A stretch of DNA of 64,000 bases from Confluentibacter citreus (GCF_002807055.1 NZ_NIXN01000001.1:248001-312000), one strand, 5' to 3'; shown: positions 44,957-54,875, counted from the first letter of the stretch. A program made the numbers and translations. Notes: a model not told the origin generated them from the letters alone.

Positions 44957-47185
44957 TTAAAACCAAAAACCTACATTAAAAAACCAAATACTTTTTTTGG
45001 TTTCTGGAGACCATGAATATTTAATTTCTATAGGGCCAATAAATGTTTCTAAAGCATAGCCCAAGGCATAACCTGTATAGTCTATTTTTGAAAACCATTC
45101 TGTACTTTGAAAAAGATCATCTTCAACATTTGCCATATTTACTGCAAAATTTAAATGATTTTTCTTGAAAATTTCATAGTCCAATGTAAGCGTTGATTTA
45201 ATAAAACTATTCCCAGAAATAGAAAGAAAATCATACCCATAAAATGGTGTATAATTGTTTATTAAATGCCCGCCATAACCTCCTAGAACAAAGTTTAAAT
45301 AGGGGTTTGTATCTTGGCCTACCCTAAAGCCCGCATCCGTTGTAATATTAGCCGAGAATTTTTTAGAAAATGATTGTGAATAGCCAAAAGTAGCTTTGGC
45401 TATTGAAAAACTGGAGAAATCCTCTTTAAATTCGGATGCGTGTAAATAAGTGTGCAAATCGGCATTAAATAAAACACCACTTTTAGGAAAGTATTTATTA
45501 TTATAAGTATCAAATCTTAGTTTACCAAAAACACTTAAATAATCACCTCTTTCAAACACAGATTCTTCATCATTGTTACTGTTCAAAATGGTTTCGGAAG
45601 TAATTTTTAAATGTTTATATTCTGCACCTAATGTTAAAGAAAGGTCTTTTCTAAAAAGTGTTTGTATGAATACTTGATTTGTAAAATCACTAACTTGAAT
45701 TGCTAGTTTATTAATGTTTATTAAACTTAATTGGTCTGGAGTTAAAATGGTTTCAGCCGCCACATTATGATTAAAACTGTCGAATCTAGAACTCAAACCT
45801 ATGCTCCAATAAAAACCTCTATCTATGTAATAATCTAAATTATATCTTACATTATCCCCAAGTATAAAATCAAAAGAAGCCAAATCATTTTTTGTTAACA
45901 ATCTCTTTTTGGTAAAGTTTATTAATGCCGAGCTTTTATATAAATCGTCATAATGAACACCTAATTTTAAAAAAGTTGTTTCACTACTTTCTTTTAGTGT
46001 CGCGCTCATATCGAAACCGTCTACATTATCTGAAGGTTTTAGCTCGTATAAAAAACTATCAAAATTATTGGTCGCAATCAAGTTATTGACACCTTTATTA
46101 AAATCATCATAACTTATCTTTTCATTGGTCTTTAACTTCAATTTCCCTAAAACATATGATCTGGTATAATCTTTTTCACCAAATAAATCAATAGCATTAA
46201 TTTTTAGACTATCAACTGTTTTTATTAGTGTTTGCGTGCTCTTTTTTGGGTGAAATTTAGAAATCTCATTCAGGGATTCCAGATGATTAAGGGTCGCTTT
46301 TGTACCCATTTCTATAATTTTATTAAGCTCACTAAAAGATACAACAGAAAAATTTGAGATATCTGGCTTTATGTATATATCTGTCTTGTTTGCCTTAACC
46401 TTCATATCGTTTATAGTCCTGAAATTGTTGATTTGGAGTAAAACATCGGGAGCCGATGTGAGTTTTTCTCGAGACATCAATCCATCTTGAACATCCACAC
46501 CTATTATGACATCTATACCCTTTTCCCTCAACTCATCTATGGGATAATTATTAACAACCCCACCATCAACTAAAACTTGATCGTCAATAATAACAGGCTG
46601 AAACAACGAGGGAAAAGCACCACTAGCCACAACGGCTTGTGATAAATTACCCTTATCTAACACCACTGCTTTTCCTGTTTCTATATTAGTTGCTATACAG
46701 AAAAACGGGATGGGCAACTCACTAAAATCATTAATTGTATTAACATGCAATGTCAATCTTGAAAGTAATCCATAAGTATTTTGGCCTCGGGAAAGTGCAG
46801 AAGGGAGTTTAATTTTAAACTTATTGAAAGGAAGGTTAATGGCGTATTTTTCATAATTATCCCGCTCATAAAATGTTCTTGCTGCCCTTGGTAAATTATC
46901 ATTCAAAATATCATCGAAATTTACCGAATTAAAAATGGAATCGATTTGTTTTCCAGAATATCCAGAGGCATATAAAGCCCCAACAATAGCTCCCATACTG
47001 GTTCCCGCAATATAATCTATCTTAACGCCTAAACTATCAATTACTTTTAATACCCCAATATGCGCCAATCCTTTAGCGCCGCCGCCACTTAACACCAAAC
47101 CGACTTTAATGTCTTTTTTTTCTGAATTTTGGGAAATCCCCTGAAAACAGATAAAAAAAACTAAAATGGTTAAGATAGACTTCAT
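44957..47185 (-). CDS. Patatin-like phospholipase fused to an outer-membrane barrel
   Basis: Two-part protein (742 aa) with a signal peptide of about 18 residues. Residues about 25-230 form a patatin/RssA phospholipase domain: oxyanion loop GGGAKG (34-39), nucleophile S63 in GTSMG, and the catalytic Asp in VDGGVVNNYP near 208. Residues about 330-742 form a POTRA-like linker and a BamA/TamA-type barrel that ends WFFNVGFWF. This is the type Vd (PlpD-like) secretion layout. The ATG overlaps the uvrC stop by 4 bp, so it depends on uvrC translation. Lipase substrate unknown. Confidence 0.88.
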   Translation of the reverse strand: MKSILTILVFFICFQGISQNSEKKDIKVGLVLSGGGAKGLAHIGVLKVIDSLGVKIDYIAGTSMGAIVGALYASGYSGKQIDSIFNSVNFDDILNDNLPRAARTFYERDNYEKYAINLPFNKFKIKLPSALSRGQNTYGLLSRLTLHVNTINDFSELPIPFFCIATNIETGKAVVLDKGNLSQAVVASGAFPSLFQPVIIDDQVLVDGGVVNNYPIDELREKGIDVIIGVDVQDGLMSREKLTSAPDVLLQINNFRTINDMKVKANKTDIYIKPDISNFSVVSFSELNKIIEMGTKATLNHLESLNEISKFHPKKSTQTLIKTVDSLKINAIDLFGEKDYTRSYVLGKLKLKTNEKISYDDFNKGVNNLIATNNFDSFLYELKPSDNVDGFDMSATLKESSETTFLKLGVHYDDLYKSSALINFTKKRLLTKNDLASFDFILGDNVRYNLDYYIDRGFYWSIGLSSRFDSFNHNVAAETILTPDQLSLININKLAIQVSDFTNQVFIQTLFRKDLSLTLGAEYKHLKITSETILNSNNDEESVFERGDYLSVFGKLRFDTYNNKYFPKSGVLFNADLHTYLHASEFKEDFSSFSIAKATFGYSQSFSKKFSANITTDAGFRVGQDTNPYLNFVLGGYGGHLINNYTPFYGYDFLSISGNSFIKSTLTLDYEIFKKNHLNFAVNMANVEDDLFQSTEWFSKIDYTGYALGYALETFIGPIEIKYSWSPETKKSIWFFNVGFWF

Positions 47186-48975
47186 TTACTATGGTAATAA
47201 TTATAAACTTTTTCTGCCCTTGAAACCCCTACAACAGTTTCCAACTCGTCTAACTTCGCGTTAGCAATCCGTTTAGCCGATTTAAAATGCTTCAATAAAT
47301 CGATCACCGTTTTGTCGCCAACACCAATAATGGTTTCCAATTCTGTATTCAACGCGCTTTTACTGCGTTTATTTCTATGATGTTCTATACCAAAACGATG
47401 CGCTTCATTCCTTAATTGTTGAATGATTTTTAAGGTTTCACTTTTTTTATCTAAATATAACGGAATTGGATCATTTGGATAGAATAATTCTTCTAAACGT
47501 TTAGCAATACCTATAATGGCTATTTTTCCTCTTAAATCAAGTGCTTCCAAGCTTTTTAATGCTGAAGACAATTGTCCTTTTCCTCCGTCAATAATGATTA
47601 ATTGCGGTAACGATTGCTCTTCATCCAACATACGTTTGTAACGCCTATAAACCACTTCTTCCATAGAGGCAAAATCGTCTGGCCCTTCTACAGTTTTTAT
47701 ATTGAAATGCCGATAATCTTTTTTACTTGGTTTCCCGTTTTTAAAAACTACACATGCAGCAACTGGATTGGTGCCTTGAATATTGGAATTATCAAAACAC
47801 TCAATATGTCTTGGTTCTTCATGAAGACGTAAATCGGCTTTCATTTGCGCCATAATTCTATTGGCATGCCTATCGGGGTCAACAATTTTATCTTGTTTAA
47901 ACCGTTCCATTCTGTAATATTTAGCATTACGGACAGATAAGTCTAAAATATGCTTTTTATCACCCAATTGCGGAACGGTTACTTTTACATCTTCACCCAA
48001 ATCAACTTTAAAAGGTACGTAAATTTCTTTGGATTTTGAATGGAACCGTTGCCGTATTTCGATGATGGCAAGTTCCAATAATTCCAAATCGGTTTCATCG
48101 AGTTTCTTTTTAATTTCTAGTGTATGCGAACGAATGATGGAACCATAAGACAATTGCAAAAAATTGACATAGCCGTAGGTTTCATCACTTACAATGGAAA
48201 ACACATCTACATTGCTTATTTTAGGGTTGACAATAGTAGATTTTGCCTGATAATTTTCAAGCACTTCAATTTTTTCTTTTATTTTTTGAGCCTCTTCAAA
48301 CTGCATATTTACAGCATATTGTTTCATTTGAGCTCTAAACTGCGACAGCGAATCTTTAAAATTTCCTTTTAAAATTTCTTTAATGGCTTTTATGTTTTCG
48401 TTGTATTCGATTTCTGTTTCCAAACCTTCACAAGGGCCTTTGCAATTTCCTAAATGGTATTCTAAACACACTTTATATTTTCCAGCATCAATTTTTTCTT
48501 CAGATAAATGGTAATTACAGGTCCGTAAATGATAAATACCTTTTATTAAATCCAACAAGGTAGAAACGGTTTTCATACTGGTATAGGGCCCAAAATACTC
48601 GCTTCCATCTTTAATGACTCTACGGGTGGAAAACACCCTGGGAAAACGTTCATTTTTTATACAAATCCATGGATACGATTTGTCGTCCTTCAACATCACA
48701 TTATAACGCGGCTGGTGTTTTTTAATCAAATTATTTTCCAACAACAATGCATCGGTTTCCGTTTCTACAACAATGTGCTTAATGGTTGTGATTTTTTTAA
48801 CAAGCACACGGGTTTTACCATTATCATGGATTTTGTTAAAATAAGAACTGACACGCTTTTTTAGGTTTTTGGCTTTCCCAACATAAATAATAGTCCCATC
48901 GGCATCATAATATTGATACACTCCAGGTTGTTCAGGAAGGGTTATAAGCTGTATTTCTAAGGGAGTATGACTCAT
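47182..48975 (-). CDS. uvrC: Excinuclease ABC subunit C
   Basis: Nucleotide-excision-repair incision nuclease (597 aa). N-terminal GIY-YIG domain (PGVYQYYD near 18, GTIIYVGKAKNLKKR near 27-41), Cys-rich linker CNYHLSEEKIDAGKYKVCLEYHLGNCKGPC near 150-180, UVR segment near 200-235, RNase H-like endonuclease with ECFDNSNIQGTNPVA and IIDGGKGQLS, and the C-terminal HhH pair IIGVGDKTVIDLL. The Cys cluster suggests it may bind an iron-sulfur cluster. A -7 box (TACCTTTG on the minus strand, 48980-48987) lies just upstream, so the leader is very short. Confidence 0.96.
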   Translation of the reverse strand: MSHTPLEIQLITLPEQPGVYQYYDADGTIIYVGKAKNLKKRVSSYFNKIHDNGKTRVLVKKITTIKHIVVETETDALLLENNLIKKHQPRYNVMLKDDKSYPWICIKNERFPRVFSTRRVIKDGSEYFGPYTSMKTVSTLLDLIKGIYHLRTCNYHLSEEKIDAGKYKVCLEYHLGNCKGPCEGLETEIEYNENIKAIKEILKGNFKDSLSQFRAQMKQYAVNMQFEEAQKIKEKIEVLENYQAKSTIVNPKISNVDVFSIVSDETYGYVNFLQLSYGSIIRSHTLEIKKKLDETDLELLELAIIEIRQRFHSKSKEIYVPFKVDLGEDVKVTVPQLGDKKHILDLSVRNAKYYRMERFKQDKIVDPDRHANRIMAQMKADLRLHEEPRHIECFDNSNIQGTNPVAACVVFKNGKPSKKDYRHFNIKTVEGPDDFASMEEVVYRRYKRMLDEEQSLPQLIIIDGGKGQLSSALKSLEALDLRGKIAIIGIAKRLEELFYPNDPIPLYLDKKSETLKIIQQLRNEAHRFGIEHHRNKRSKSALNTELETIIGVGDKTVIDLLKHFKSAKRIANAKLDELETVVGVSRAEKVYNYYHSK

Positions 48976-49184
48976 TACTCAAAGGTAATTATTTTAATTT
49001 TTATTGCTAACTTACCCATACATTAAAACGTTAAACTTTTTTGCATAAATCGTTTTTCATTTTGGTAATTCGCTACCTTCGCAAACTTTTTAAATGATTT
49101 AGAACATGAAATGAGCATAGTCGAAAATACCAATAAAGATATGCGAATTGCATATGACCTTAAAAAATAAATAAATATCTACAT

Positions 49185-49610
49185 ATGAAAAAGAAAATTA
49201 TTGGCCGAGTAGATAAAGTGGACTTTCCTAATTTAGATTTATTCAATGTCGATGTTAAAATTGATACTGGAGCTTACACGTCTGCCATTCATTGTTCTGA
49301 TATTATTGAAAATAATAAGATGCTAAAATGCACTTTTTACAGCGAAGGCCATGCCAATTTCAGCGGAAAGGAAGTCATTTTTGAAACCTTTTCTAAAACC
49401 AATGTGAAAAGCAGTAATGGTTTTAAGGAAAATAGATATAAGATAAAATCTGAAGTCATATTTTTTGGAAAAACATATAAGATTAACTTAACTTTAAGCA
49501 CGCGCGACGACATGAAATTCCCCGTACTTATTGGCAGGCAATTTTTAAAAAATAAGTTTATAGTTGATGTAGACCTAGAAAATATGTCTTTTAATTTAAA
49601 AACACAATGA
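49185..49610 (+). CDS. RimB-like retropepsin family protein
   Basis: 141 aa protein of the PF05618 family, historically called ATP-dependent zinc protease, now seen as retropepsin-like. The active-site motif is [12 protein letters not shown] (D27-T28-G29) and the second conserved element is [18 protein letters not shown] near the C-terminus. It is soluble and small. The last codons overlap the rimK start by 4 bp (ATGA), so the two are translationally coupled, as in RimABK-type loci where the protease partners with RimK. A -7-like box TACCTTCG lies at 49074-49081. Confidence 0.85.
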   Translation: MKKKIIGRVDKVDFPNLDLFNVDVKIDTGAYTSAIHCSDIIENNKMLKCTFYSEGHANFSGKEVIFETFSKTNVKSSNGFKENRYKIKSEVIFFGKTYKINLTLSTRDDMKFPVLIGRQFLKNKFIVDVDLENMSFNLKTQ

Positions 49611-50494
49611 ATATAGTTATTCTATCAAGAAACTCTAGTCTATACTCAACCGCAAGGCTTATTGAAGAAGGCGAAAAAAGAGGTCATAAAATGGAAGTTA
49701 TCGACCCCTTAAAATGCGATATTATTATAGAAAAGGAAAAACCTACTATTTATTATAAAGACCGTTATTTAGATTATGTAGATGCGGTTATACCTAGAAT
49801 TGGCGCCTCCATTACCTTTTATGGTTGTGCGGTGGTAAGGCAATTTGAGATGATGAACGTTTTTGTCATTGCCACCTCTGATGCCATTCTACGTTCTCGA
49901 GATAAATTGCGAAGTTTACAGCGTTTAAGCAAAGCGGGCATTGGTATGCCAAAAACAGTATTTACCAACTACTCGCGCGATGTGGAAGAGGTCATTGAGC
50001 ATGTAGGTGGCGTTCCCGTTATTATTAAATTATTGGAAGGAACACAAGGTTTGGGCGTTGTTTTAGCGGAAACAAAAAATGCTGCCGAATCGGTATTGGA
50101 AGCCTTTAACGGATTGGAAGCCCGCGTAATTGTTCAAGAATTCATAAAAGAAGCCAAAGGCGCGGATATTCGTGCGCTTATTGTGGACGGACAAGTGGTT
50201 GGCGCCATGAAACGCCAAGGCAAAGAAGGTGAATTTCGTTCTAATTTACATAGAGGTGGCACTGCCGAAGTCATCACATTAAATGAGCAAGAATTAGCGT
50301 TGGCGATGAGTGCTGCTAAAGTTTTAAAGCTTCCTGTTTGTGGTGTCGATATGCTGCAATCGGCTAGAGGTCCTTTATTATTGGAAGTGAACTCTACCCC
50401 AGGTTTAGAAGGCATTGAAGGTGCTACTGGAAAAAATATTGCAAAAAATATTATAACACATATAGAAAAAAACAAAATGACATCATTTAAATGA
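49607..50494 (+). CDS. rimK: RimK-family ATP-grasp ligase
   Basis: ATP-grasp enzyme of 295 aa. RimK adds glutamate residues to the C-terminus of ribosomal protein S6 or makes polyglutamate. Visible elements: [15 protein letters not shown] near residue 65, [10 protein letters not shown] near 105, ATP-binding [18 protein letters not shown] near 138-155, [15 protein letters not shown] near 195 and the magnesium ligands [19 protein letters not shown] near 250-275. Overlaps both neighbours by 4 bp, so rimB-like, rimK and the AstE-like gene form one coupled unit. Confidence 0.92.
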   Translation: MNIVILSRNSSLYSTARLIEEGEKRGHKMEVIDPLKCDIIIEKEKPTIYYKDRYLDYVDAVIPRIGASITFYGCAVVRQFEMMNVFVIATSDAILRSRDKLRSLQRLSKAGIGMPKTVFTNYSRDVEEVIEHVGGVPVIIKLLEGTQGLGVVLAETKNAAESVLEAFNGLEARVIVQEFIKEAKGADIRALIVDGQVVGAMKRQGKEGEFRSNLHRGGTAEVITLNEQELALAMSAAKVLKLPVCGVDMLQSARGPLLLEVNSTPGLEGIEGATGKNIAKNIITHIEKNKMTSFK

Positions 50495-51465
50495 TTATAG
50501 CTAAAAATGACATTTTACATATTCTTGGAGTTACTATTTTGCCTGGTGAAAGCAAAGAAATAAGTTTAGATTTAGCCAAACTCCACACCACTTCAACGGT
50601 TGATGTTCCTATTATTGTGGAACGCTCTAAACTTCCGGGGCCTACCATTTTATTTACGGCAGGCATTCATGGCGATGAAGTAAATGGTGTTGAAATTGTA
50701 CGACAACTTATCGCTTCTGGTATTAACAAACCAAAATGTGGCACCATTATTTGTATTCCTGTTATTAATATTTTTGGCTTTATCAATTTAAATCGTGAGT
50801 TCCCGGATGGCAGGGATTTAAACCGCGTGTTTCCTGGTTCTAAAAATGGCTCGTTGGCAAGTAGGGTGGCTTATAAATTGGTTCACGGCATCATTCCCCA
50901 TGTCGATTTAATTATTGATTACCATACAGGAAGCGCTGGCAGATTTAACGCACCTCAACTCCGCTTTGTTAAGGAAAATAAAGAACTCAACGATTTAGCA
51001 AAAGTGTTTGGAGCTCCTTTTGTTCTATATTCTAAAAACTTAAATAAATCGTTTAGGAATACCTGCCATAAGTTAGGCAAACCCATGTTGCTTTTTGAAG
51101 GTGGCAAATCATTTCATATCGATGAAACCGTTACGGCATCTGGCATTAAAGGTGCTAAGCGCATTTTGCAACATTTTGGCATGTTAAAGTCCAATTTTAC
51201 AGTAGCAAAGCCATCTAATGAATCCATTTATATTACCGAAAGCACTTGGAAACGCGCTAAATATTCTGGTATGTTCAAACCTCATGTAAAAGTGGGGATT
51301 AAGGTGAATAAAAAAGACGTTCTTGGCACCATTACCGATCCTTTTGGTAAGTTTAATCACTTTGTAAAAGCCAATAATGCTGGTTATATTATTAATGTGA
51401 ACGAATCTCCTATTGTATACCAAGGCGATGCCCTGTTTCATATAAGCACCAAACTTAAGCGTTAA
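50491..51465 (+). CDS. Succinylglutamate desuccinylase/aspartoacylase-family zinc hydrolase
   Basis: M14-like zinc hydrolase of 324 aa. Zinc ligands H60 and E63 in GIHGDEVNG and H145 in DYHTGSAG, with the substrate Arg pair in [16 protein letters not shown] near 100-115. The C-terminal region (about 225-320) is an added beta domain. Known relatives remove N-acyl groups from glutamate or aspartate. Here, coupled to RimK, it may act on a glutamate-containing product such as a gamma-glutamyl chain; that is inference from operon layout. ATG overlaps the rimK stop by 4 bp. Confidence 0.88.
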   Translation: MIIAKNDILHILGVTILPGESKEISLDLAKLHTTSTVDVPIIVERSKLPGPTILFTAGIHGDEVNGVEIVRQLIASGINKPKCGTIICIPVINIFGFINLNREFPDGRDLNRVFPGSKNGSLASRVAYKLVHGIIPHVDLIIDYHTGSAGRFNAPQLRFVKENKELNDLAKVFGAPFVLYSKNLNKSFRNTCHKLGKPMLLFEGGKSFHIDETVTASGIKGAKRILQHFGMLKSNFTVAKPSNESIYITESTWKRAKYSGMFKPHVKVGIKVNKKDVLGTITDPFGKFNHFVKANNAGYIINVNESPIVYQGDALFHISTKLKR

Positions 51466-51472
51466 CAATAGT

Positions 51473-52036
51473 ATGCAAAAAGCTGAATTGCGGAAAAAAT
51501 ACAAAGCACTTCGTAGCGACTTATCTGCTGAAGCCATTGACCATTTAAGTATGGCCATTGCCAATAAGCTTTTAAAATTGCCTATTTGGGATGCTTCGTT
51601 TTACCATATTTTTTTAACGATTGAAGAACAAAAAGAAGTCCATACCGATTATATTTTGAACATTCTATCGGGGAAGGACAAGCACATTGTACTTTCAAAA
51701 AGTGATTTTGAAACCACGTTAATGACGCATTATTTACTAACGGATAATACGGTGATTAAAAAAAACGCATATAATATTCCCGAACCTGTTGATGGTATCG
51801 AAATTACCAATAATAAAATTGAAGTGGTTTTTGTGCCCTTGCTGGCTTTTGATAAAGCAGGTCATCGTATTGGTTACGGAAAGGGTTTTTATGATAAATT
51901 TTTAAATGAATGCAAACCAGAAACCATTAAAATAGGACTTTCCTTTTTTGAAGCTGAAAACGCTATTGATGATGTTTTTGAAAGTGACGTTAAGCTAGAT
52001 TATTGCGTAACCCCTGAACGGGTTTATGGGTTTTGA
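51473..52036 (+). CDS. 5-formyltetrahydrofolate cyclo-ligase
   Basis: Cytosolic enzyme (187 aa) converting 5-formyl-THF to 5,10-methenyl-THF with ATP. Family motifs: AELRKKYKALRSDLS at the start, the VVFVPLLAFDKAGHRIGYGKGFYDKFL element near 122-148 (nucleotide-binding GYGKGFYD), and the YGF terminus. The gene follows the AstE-like gene by 7 bp and probably shares its transcript; the metabolic link to the rim genes is not obvious. Its stop abuts the convergent gene at 52037. Confidence 0.93.
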   Translation: MQKAELRKKYKALRSDLSAEAIDHLSMAIANKLLKLPIWDASFYHIFLTIEEQKEVHTDYILNILSGKDKHIVLSKSDFETTLMTHYLLTDNTVIKKNAYNIPEPVDGIEITNNKIEVVFVPLLAFDKAGHRIGYGKGFYDKFLNECKPETIKIGLSFFEAENAIDDVFESDVKLDYCVTPERVYGF

Positions 52037-52237
52037 TTAAGAAAAATATCTATAAACTCCGATAATTCCTATCAAGAAGAATACAATTAGCCCGCTAAAT
52101 ATTTCGATACTAAAAGATTTAAGCATATAATCATCTTTTTTCATTTTATTCCAATCTCTAATTTCATAATATCCCCAAATAATAGAAATTAATAGACATA
52201 AAATACCAAAAATCAATTCGAATTCTTTTCTGCTCAT
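52037..52237 (-). CDS. Small two-helix membrane protein
   Basis: Unknown function, 66 aa from the ATG at 52237; a longer in-frame start at 52291 would overlap the mazF gene and adds a basic, less likely N-terminus (MQRSHKRNFC). The protein has helices near residues 5-23 and 42-62 with a charged loop (RDWNKMKKDDY). The stop is 1 bp from the convergent cyclo-ligase stop. It lies directly downstream of mazEF and may be transcribed with it. Confidence 0.55.
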   Translation of the reverse strand: MSRKEFELIFGILCLLISIIWGYYEIRDWNKMKKDDYMLKSFSIEIFSGLIVFFLIGIIGVYRYFS

Positions 52238-52254
52238 TTTATATAATTGATATT

Positions 52255-52578
52255 TTAATCCACAAAAGTTTCTTTTATGACTTCTTTGCATTTAGTGATC
52301 TCGGATTTAGTCAATTTTTCAAATACTTTTATTATCCTTATTTTATCAACAGTACGGATTTGGTCAATGGCAATCATTCCCTTCTTTCCGTTGTGATTAA
52401 CCGAAACCCTCGTTGGATACTTATTCATATTAGATGTCATTGGTGCTAGAACAATCGTGTTTAGGTATTTGTTCATTTCATTAGGAGAAACAATGACACA
52501 AGGTCTTGTTTTCTTTATTTCACTTCCAATCGTTGGATCCAAATTAACCAAAACAATCATGTACTGTTTTAATTCCAT
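52255..52578 (-). CDS. mazF: MazF/PemK-type endoribonuclease toxin
   Basis: Toxin of a type II toxin-antitoxin pair, 107 aa. The SH3-like PemK fold is shown by MIVLVNLDPTIGSEIKKTRP at residues 7-26, VIVSPNEMNKYLNTIVLAPMT near 28-48 (the RP and T elements of the active site), and MIAIDQIRTVDKIRI near 67-82. The ATG overlaps the antitoxin stop by 10 bp, the usual arrangement. It would cleave mRNA at short sites; the specificity cannot be read. Confidence 0.92.
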   Translation of the reverse strand: MELKQYMIVLVNLDPTIGSEIKKTRPCVIVSPNEMNKYLNTIVLAPMTSNMNKYPTRVSVNHNGKKGMIAIDQIRTVDKIRIIKVFEKLTKSEITKCKEVIKETFVD

Positions 52579-52814
52579 TCGTCAAGATTTTCGTCATCAA
52601 ACACATCATCAATAAGTAGCTTGTCATCATTATCCATGTGCATTTTTTCAAATTCCTTTTCCCAATTCTTTCTTGGTTTATCAATAGCTTTTAAAATGAT
52701 TTGATCTTTTTCGAGAATCACTTCAACCTTGTCTTTGATGTTGTATTTTTCCAAAATGGTCTTACTTAAACGAAGCCCTTTTGAATTTCCGATTTTAATA
52801 ATAGATGTTTCCAT
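52569..52814 (-). CDS. mazE: MazE-type antitoxin
   Basis: Antitoxin of 81 aa with the AbrB/SpoVT swapped-hairpin N-terminus (SIIKIGNSKGLRLSKTILEKY, residues 4-24) that binds DNA and an acidic, likely disordered C-terminus rich in Asp and Glu that would neutralise the toxin. First gene of the pair, 10-bp overlap with mazF. Autorepression is expected from the family. An inexact -7-like TACTTTG sits about 20 bp upstream. Confidence 0.92.
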   Translation of the reverse strand: METSIIKIGNSKGLRLSKTILEKYNIKDKVEVILEKDQIILKAIDKPRKNWEKEFEKMHMDNDDKLLIDDVFDDENLDEWN

Positions 52815-52969
52815 AACCTTTTAAATGTTATTACAAAGTAAATACATTTTATGATGATATCAAAATTCGATTTGAAGTATTATACTGTTTTGAAGATACT
52901 ACGAAAGAACATGAGCAATACTAATTGGCGAAAAGAAAAATTGATATTATATTGCTTGTAGTAAATATT

Positions 52970-53515
52970 TTAACCCTCAAAAATCCCAGTCTCAAATCCA
53001 TCAATACTTAGGGTATTTTTCTCTTTCCAATAGGCTTTAATGTTGTCTTCACCCTGTTTTTCTGCCCAAGCATTTAATGTGGTTCGTTCTTCCTTGAAAT
53101 CCATAAATGGCACGGCAAACCCGCAGGATGTTTGAACTAAGTCGACGTCCATTTCGATGATTTGCCTAGCACCAACATTCTCTGGAAACAAATTTGAATA
53201 TTTCTCAAAACCGCTATCTCTTTTATGGTAAATTTTTGCATTTCCGTATAATCTTAAAATCATAGGTTTACCTTCAAAAGCACAAAACATAATCGTCATT
53301 CTACTACTCTTTAGTAAATGTGCCGCGGTTTCATTGCCACTTCCTGTTAAATTCAACCAAACAATTTTATTCTTGTCAATAACCCTAAACGAGTCCGTGC
53401 CTTTTGGGGATACATTTACTCTGCCGTCAGACGCAGCAGTTCCTACAAAAAATAGTTTCTGGTTTTCAATGAACTCTTTTAGTTCGGGTGTAATAAAATC
53501 TAATTTTTTTCCCAT
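52970..53515 (-). CDS. Pyridoxamine 5'-phosphate oxidase-family protein
   Basis: FMN-binding split-barrel protein, 181 aa. The N-terminal half fits the PNPOx-like fold: FFVGTAASDGRVNVSPKGTDS near 23-43, IVWLNLTGSGNETAAHLLKS near 50-70 and MTIMFCAFEGKPMILRLYGNAKI near 72-95. The C-terminal part has a QTSCGFAVPFM motif near 128-138. Catalytic function is unknown; relatives bind FMN, heme or F420. A single gene with no partner, cytosolic. Confidence 0.82.
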   Translation of the reverse strand: MGKKLDFITPELKEFIENQKLFFVGTAASDGRVNVSPKGTDSFRVIDKNKIVWLNLTGSGNETAAHLLKSSRMTIMFCAFEGKPMILRLYGNAKIYHKRDSGFEKYSNLFPENVGARQIIEMDVDLVQTSCGFAVPFMDFKEERTTLNAWAEKQGEDNIKAYWKEKNTLSIDGFETGIFEG

Positions 53516-53665
53516 GGTTTAAATTATCACAGCCTAAAAATAGCTAAAAATTATAACATCTCATGCTGTCGAGCCTTAAGCTAAGAGGTAAAAAGAATAT
53601 AAATTAAGGCGAACTAACTGAAGCAAAAATTAGAAGAATAAATGACAAATAGAGTGCACTATGTT

Positions 53666-54163
53666 TTACAGATATTTTATTAACTTTCTATCTAGTCTTT
53701 TTTCATTATTTCCAAACCATTTTTCAACAATGGTGCCTTTTTTGTCAATCAGAAAAAAATATGGCCAACCATCGATTTGATAGATTTTAGAAATCTCATC
53801 TTTATTTTTTGCATCCCAAATAGAAGTACATTTAAAATCTATGTTAGCTCTTTTTGCCATTTTATTCCATTGTTCTTTCGCATCATCCCAATGAAATGAA
53901 ATTACCTTTAGTTCATTTTTATACTTTTCTTGCACCTTATTCATTTGGTTATACGTTCCCCAACAAGGGCCACAATAAGTTGCTGTAAAATTTAGTAAAA
54001 TGTATTTCTTTCCATTATAATCTGATAGTTTTATTTCTTCTCCGTGCTCATTAATTCCAATAAAATCATAAGCTTGGTCTCCAGCATCAACTGTAAAATT
54101 GTTTTGGGAATAAATGTGACTAAAAAACAATAATGCTAGACTAAGTAAAATAAAATTTTTCAT
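53666..54163 (-). CDS. TlpA-like thiol-disulfide oxidoreductase
   Basis: Thioredoxin-fold protein exported by a signal peptide of about 20 residues (FSHIYSQ), 165 aa. The active-site CGPC motif is at C64-C67 (TATYCGPCW), with the cis-Pro segment DGWPYFFLID near residue 138. It resembles the redoxin domain of Bacteroidota TlpA/ResA-like proteins, lacking a membrane anchor. Likely a periplasmic disulfide reductase. No maturation partner is adjacent. Confidence 0.85.
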   Translation of the reverse strand: MKNFILLSLALLFFSHIYSQNNFTVDAGDQAYDFIGINEHGEEIKLSDYNGKKYILLNFTATYCGPCWGTYNQMNKVQEKYKNELKVISFHWDDAKEQWNKMAKRANIDFKCTSIWDAKNKDEISKIYQIDGWPYFFLIDKKGTIVEKWFGNNEKRLDRKLIKYL

Positions 54164-54254
54164 TAGTAAAGTTGGTTTAAAATATGTAAAACTAAGTATT
54201 TCAGAATAAATATACTAATTATCCTACTTATAAAAGAAAAAAGAGTAATAAATA

Positions 54255-54875
54255 TTATTTCTTAGGAAACGCTTTTTTATTAAATACAATAAGCATGATA
54301 AACCCAGTGCTTATGGCCATATCGGCAATATTAAAAACGGGTTCAAAAAACGTGAAGAATTCGCCACCATAAAACGGCAACCATTCCGGCAAGTAGCCTT
54401 TATATATAGGGAAGTATAGCATATCTACCACATTACCATGTAATAGAATATCATAACCACCTTCGCGGGGCAAAAAAGAGGCTATTTGCATGTAGCTATC
54501 GTTAAATAGTACACCGTAAAAAACAGAATCTATAATATTGCCTAAGGCACCTGCAAAAATTAGTGCAATTGCCCATACTAATATCTTTGAAGCTTTATTT
54601 TTTGTGGCATCATACAACCAATACCCAATACCAAAAATGGCCACAATTCTAAAAAGTGTTAAGGCTGTTTTTGCCGATCTATCTGTCACAAACGGTAAAA
54701 AATCACTGATTCTGGTGCCCCAAGCCATACCTTCATTTTCAATAAAAAAGATTTTAAACCAACTAAAAACCTCAATACTGTCTTGTAGCTTAAAATGTGT
54801 TTTTACGTATATTTTACTTATTTGGTCAATAAGCAAAATAATGATGATAAGAAAGATGGATTTTTTTAATGACAT
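54255..54875 (-). CDS. lspA: Lipoprotein signal peptidase
   Basis: Inner-membrane aspartic protease that cleaves prolipoprotein signal peptides (206 aa; four helices). Catalytic pair: Asp in GNIIDSVFYG near residue 115 and Asp in FNIADMAISTG near 185, with a GNVVDMLYFP segment between. It is longer than E. coli LspA (164 aa), as is common in Bacteroidota. It follows ileS and dksA on the same strand but is separated by a hairpin, so it may have its own promoter. Relevant to the many lipoproteins in this window. Confidence 0.93.
   Translation of the reverse strand: MSLKKSIFLIIIILLIDQISKIYVKTHFKLQDSIEVFSWFKIFFIENEGMAWGTRISDFLPFVTDRSAKTALTLFRIVAIFGIGYWLYDATKNKASKILVWAIALIFAGALGNIIDSVFYGVLFNDSYMQIASFLPREGGYDILLHGNVVDMLYFPIYKGYLPEWLPFYGGEFFTFFEPVFNIADMAISTGFIMLIVFNKKAFPKK

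Noticed and set aside
49111-49170. A 19-codon frame upstream of the rimB-like gene, possible leader peptide
   Set aside because: It is short, lacks regulatory codon runs and has no attenuator hairpin after it; probably chance.
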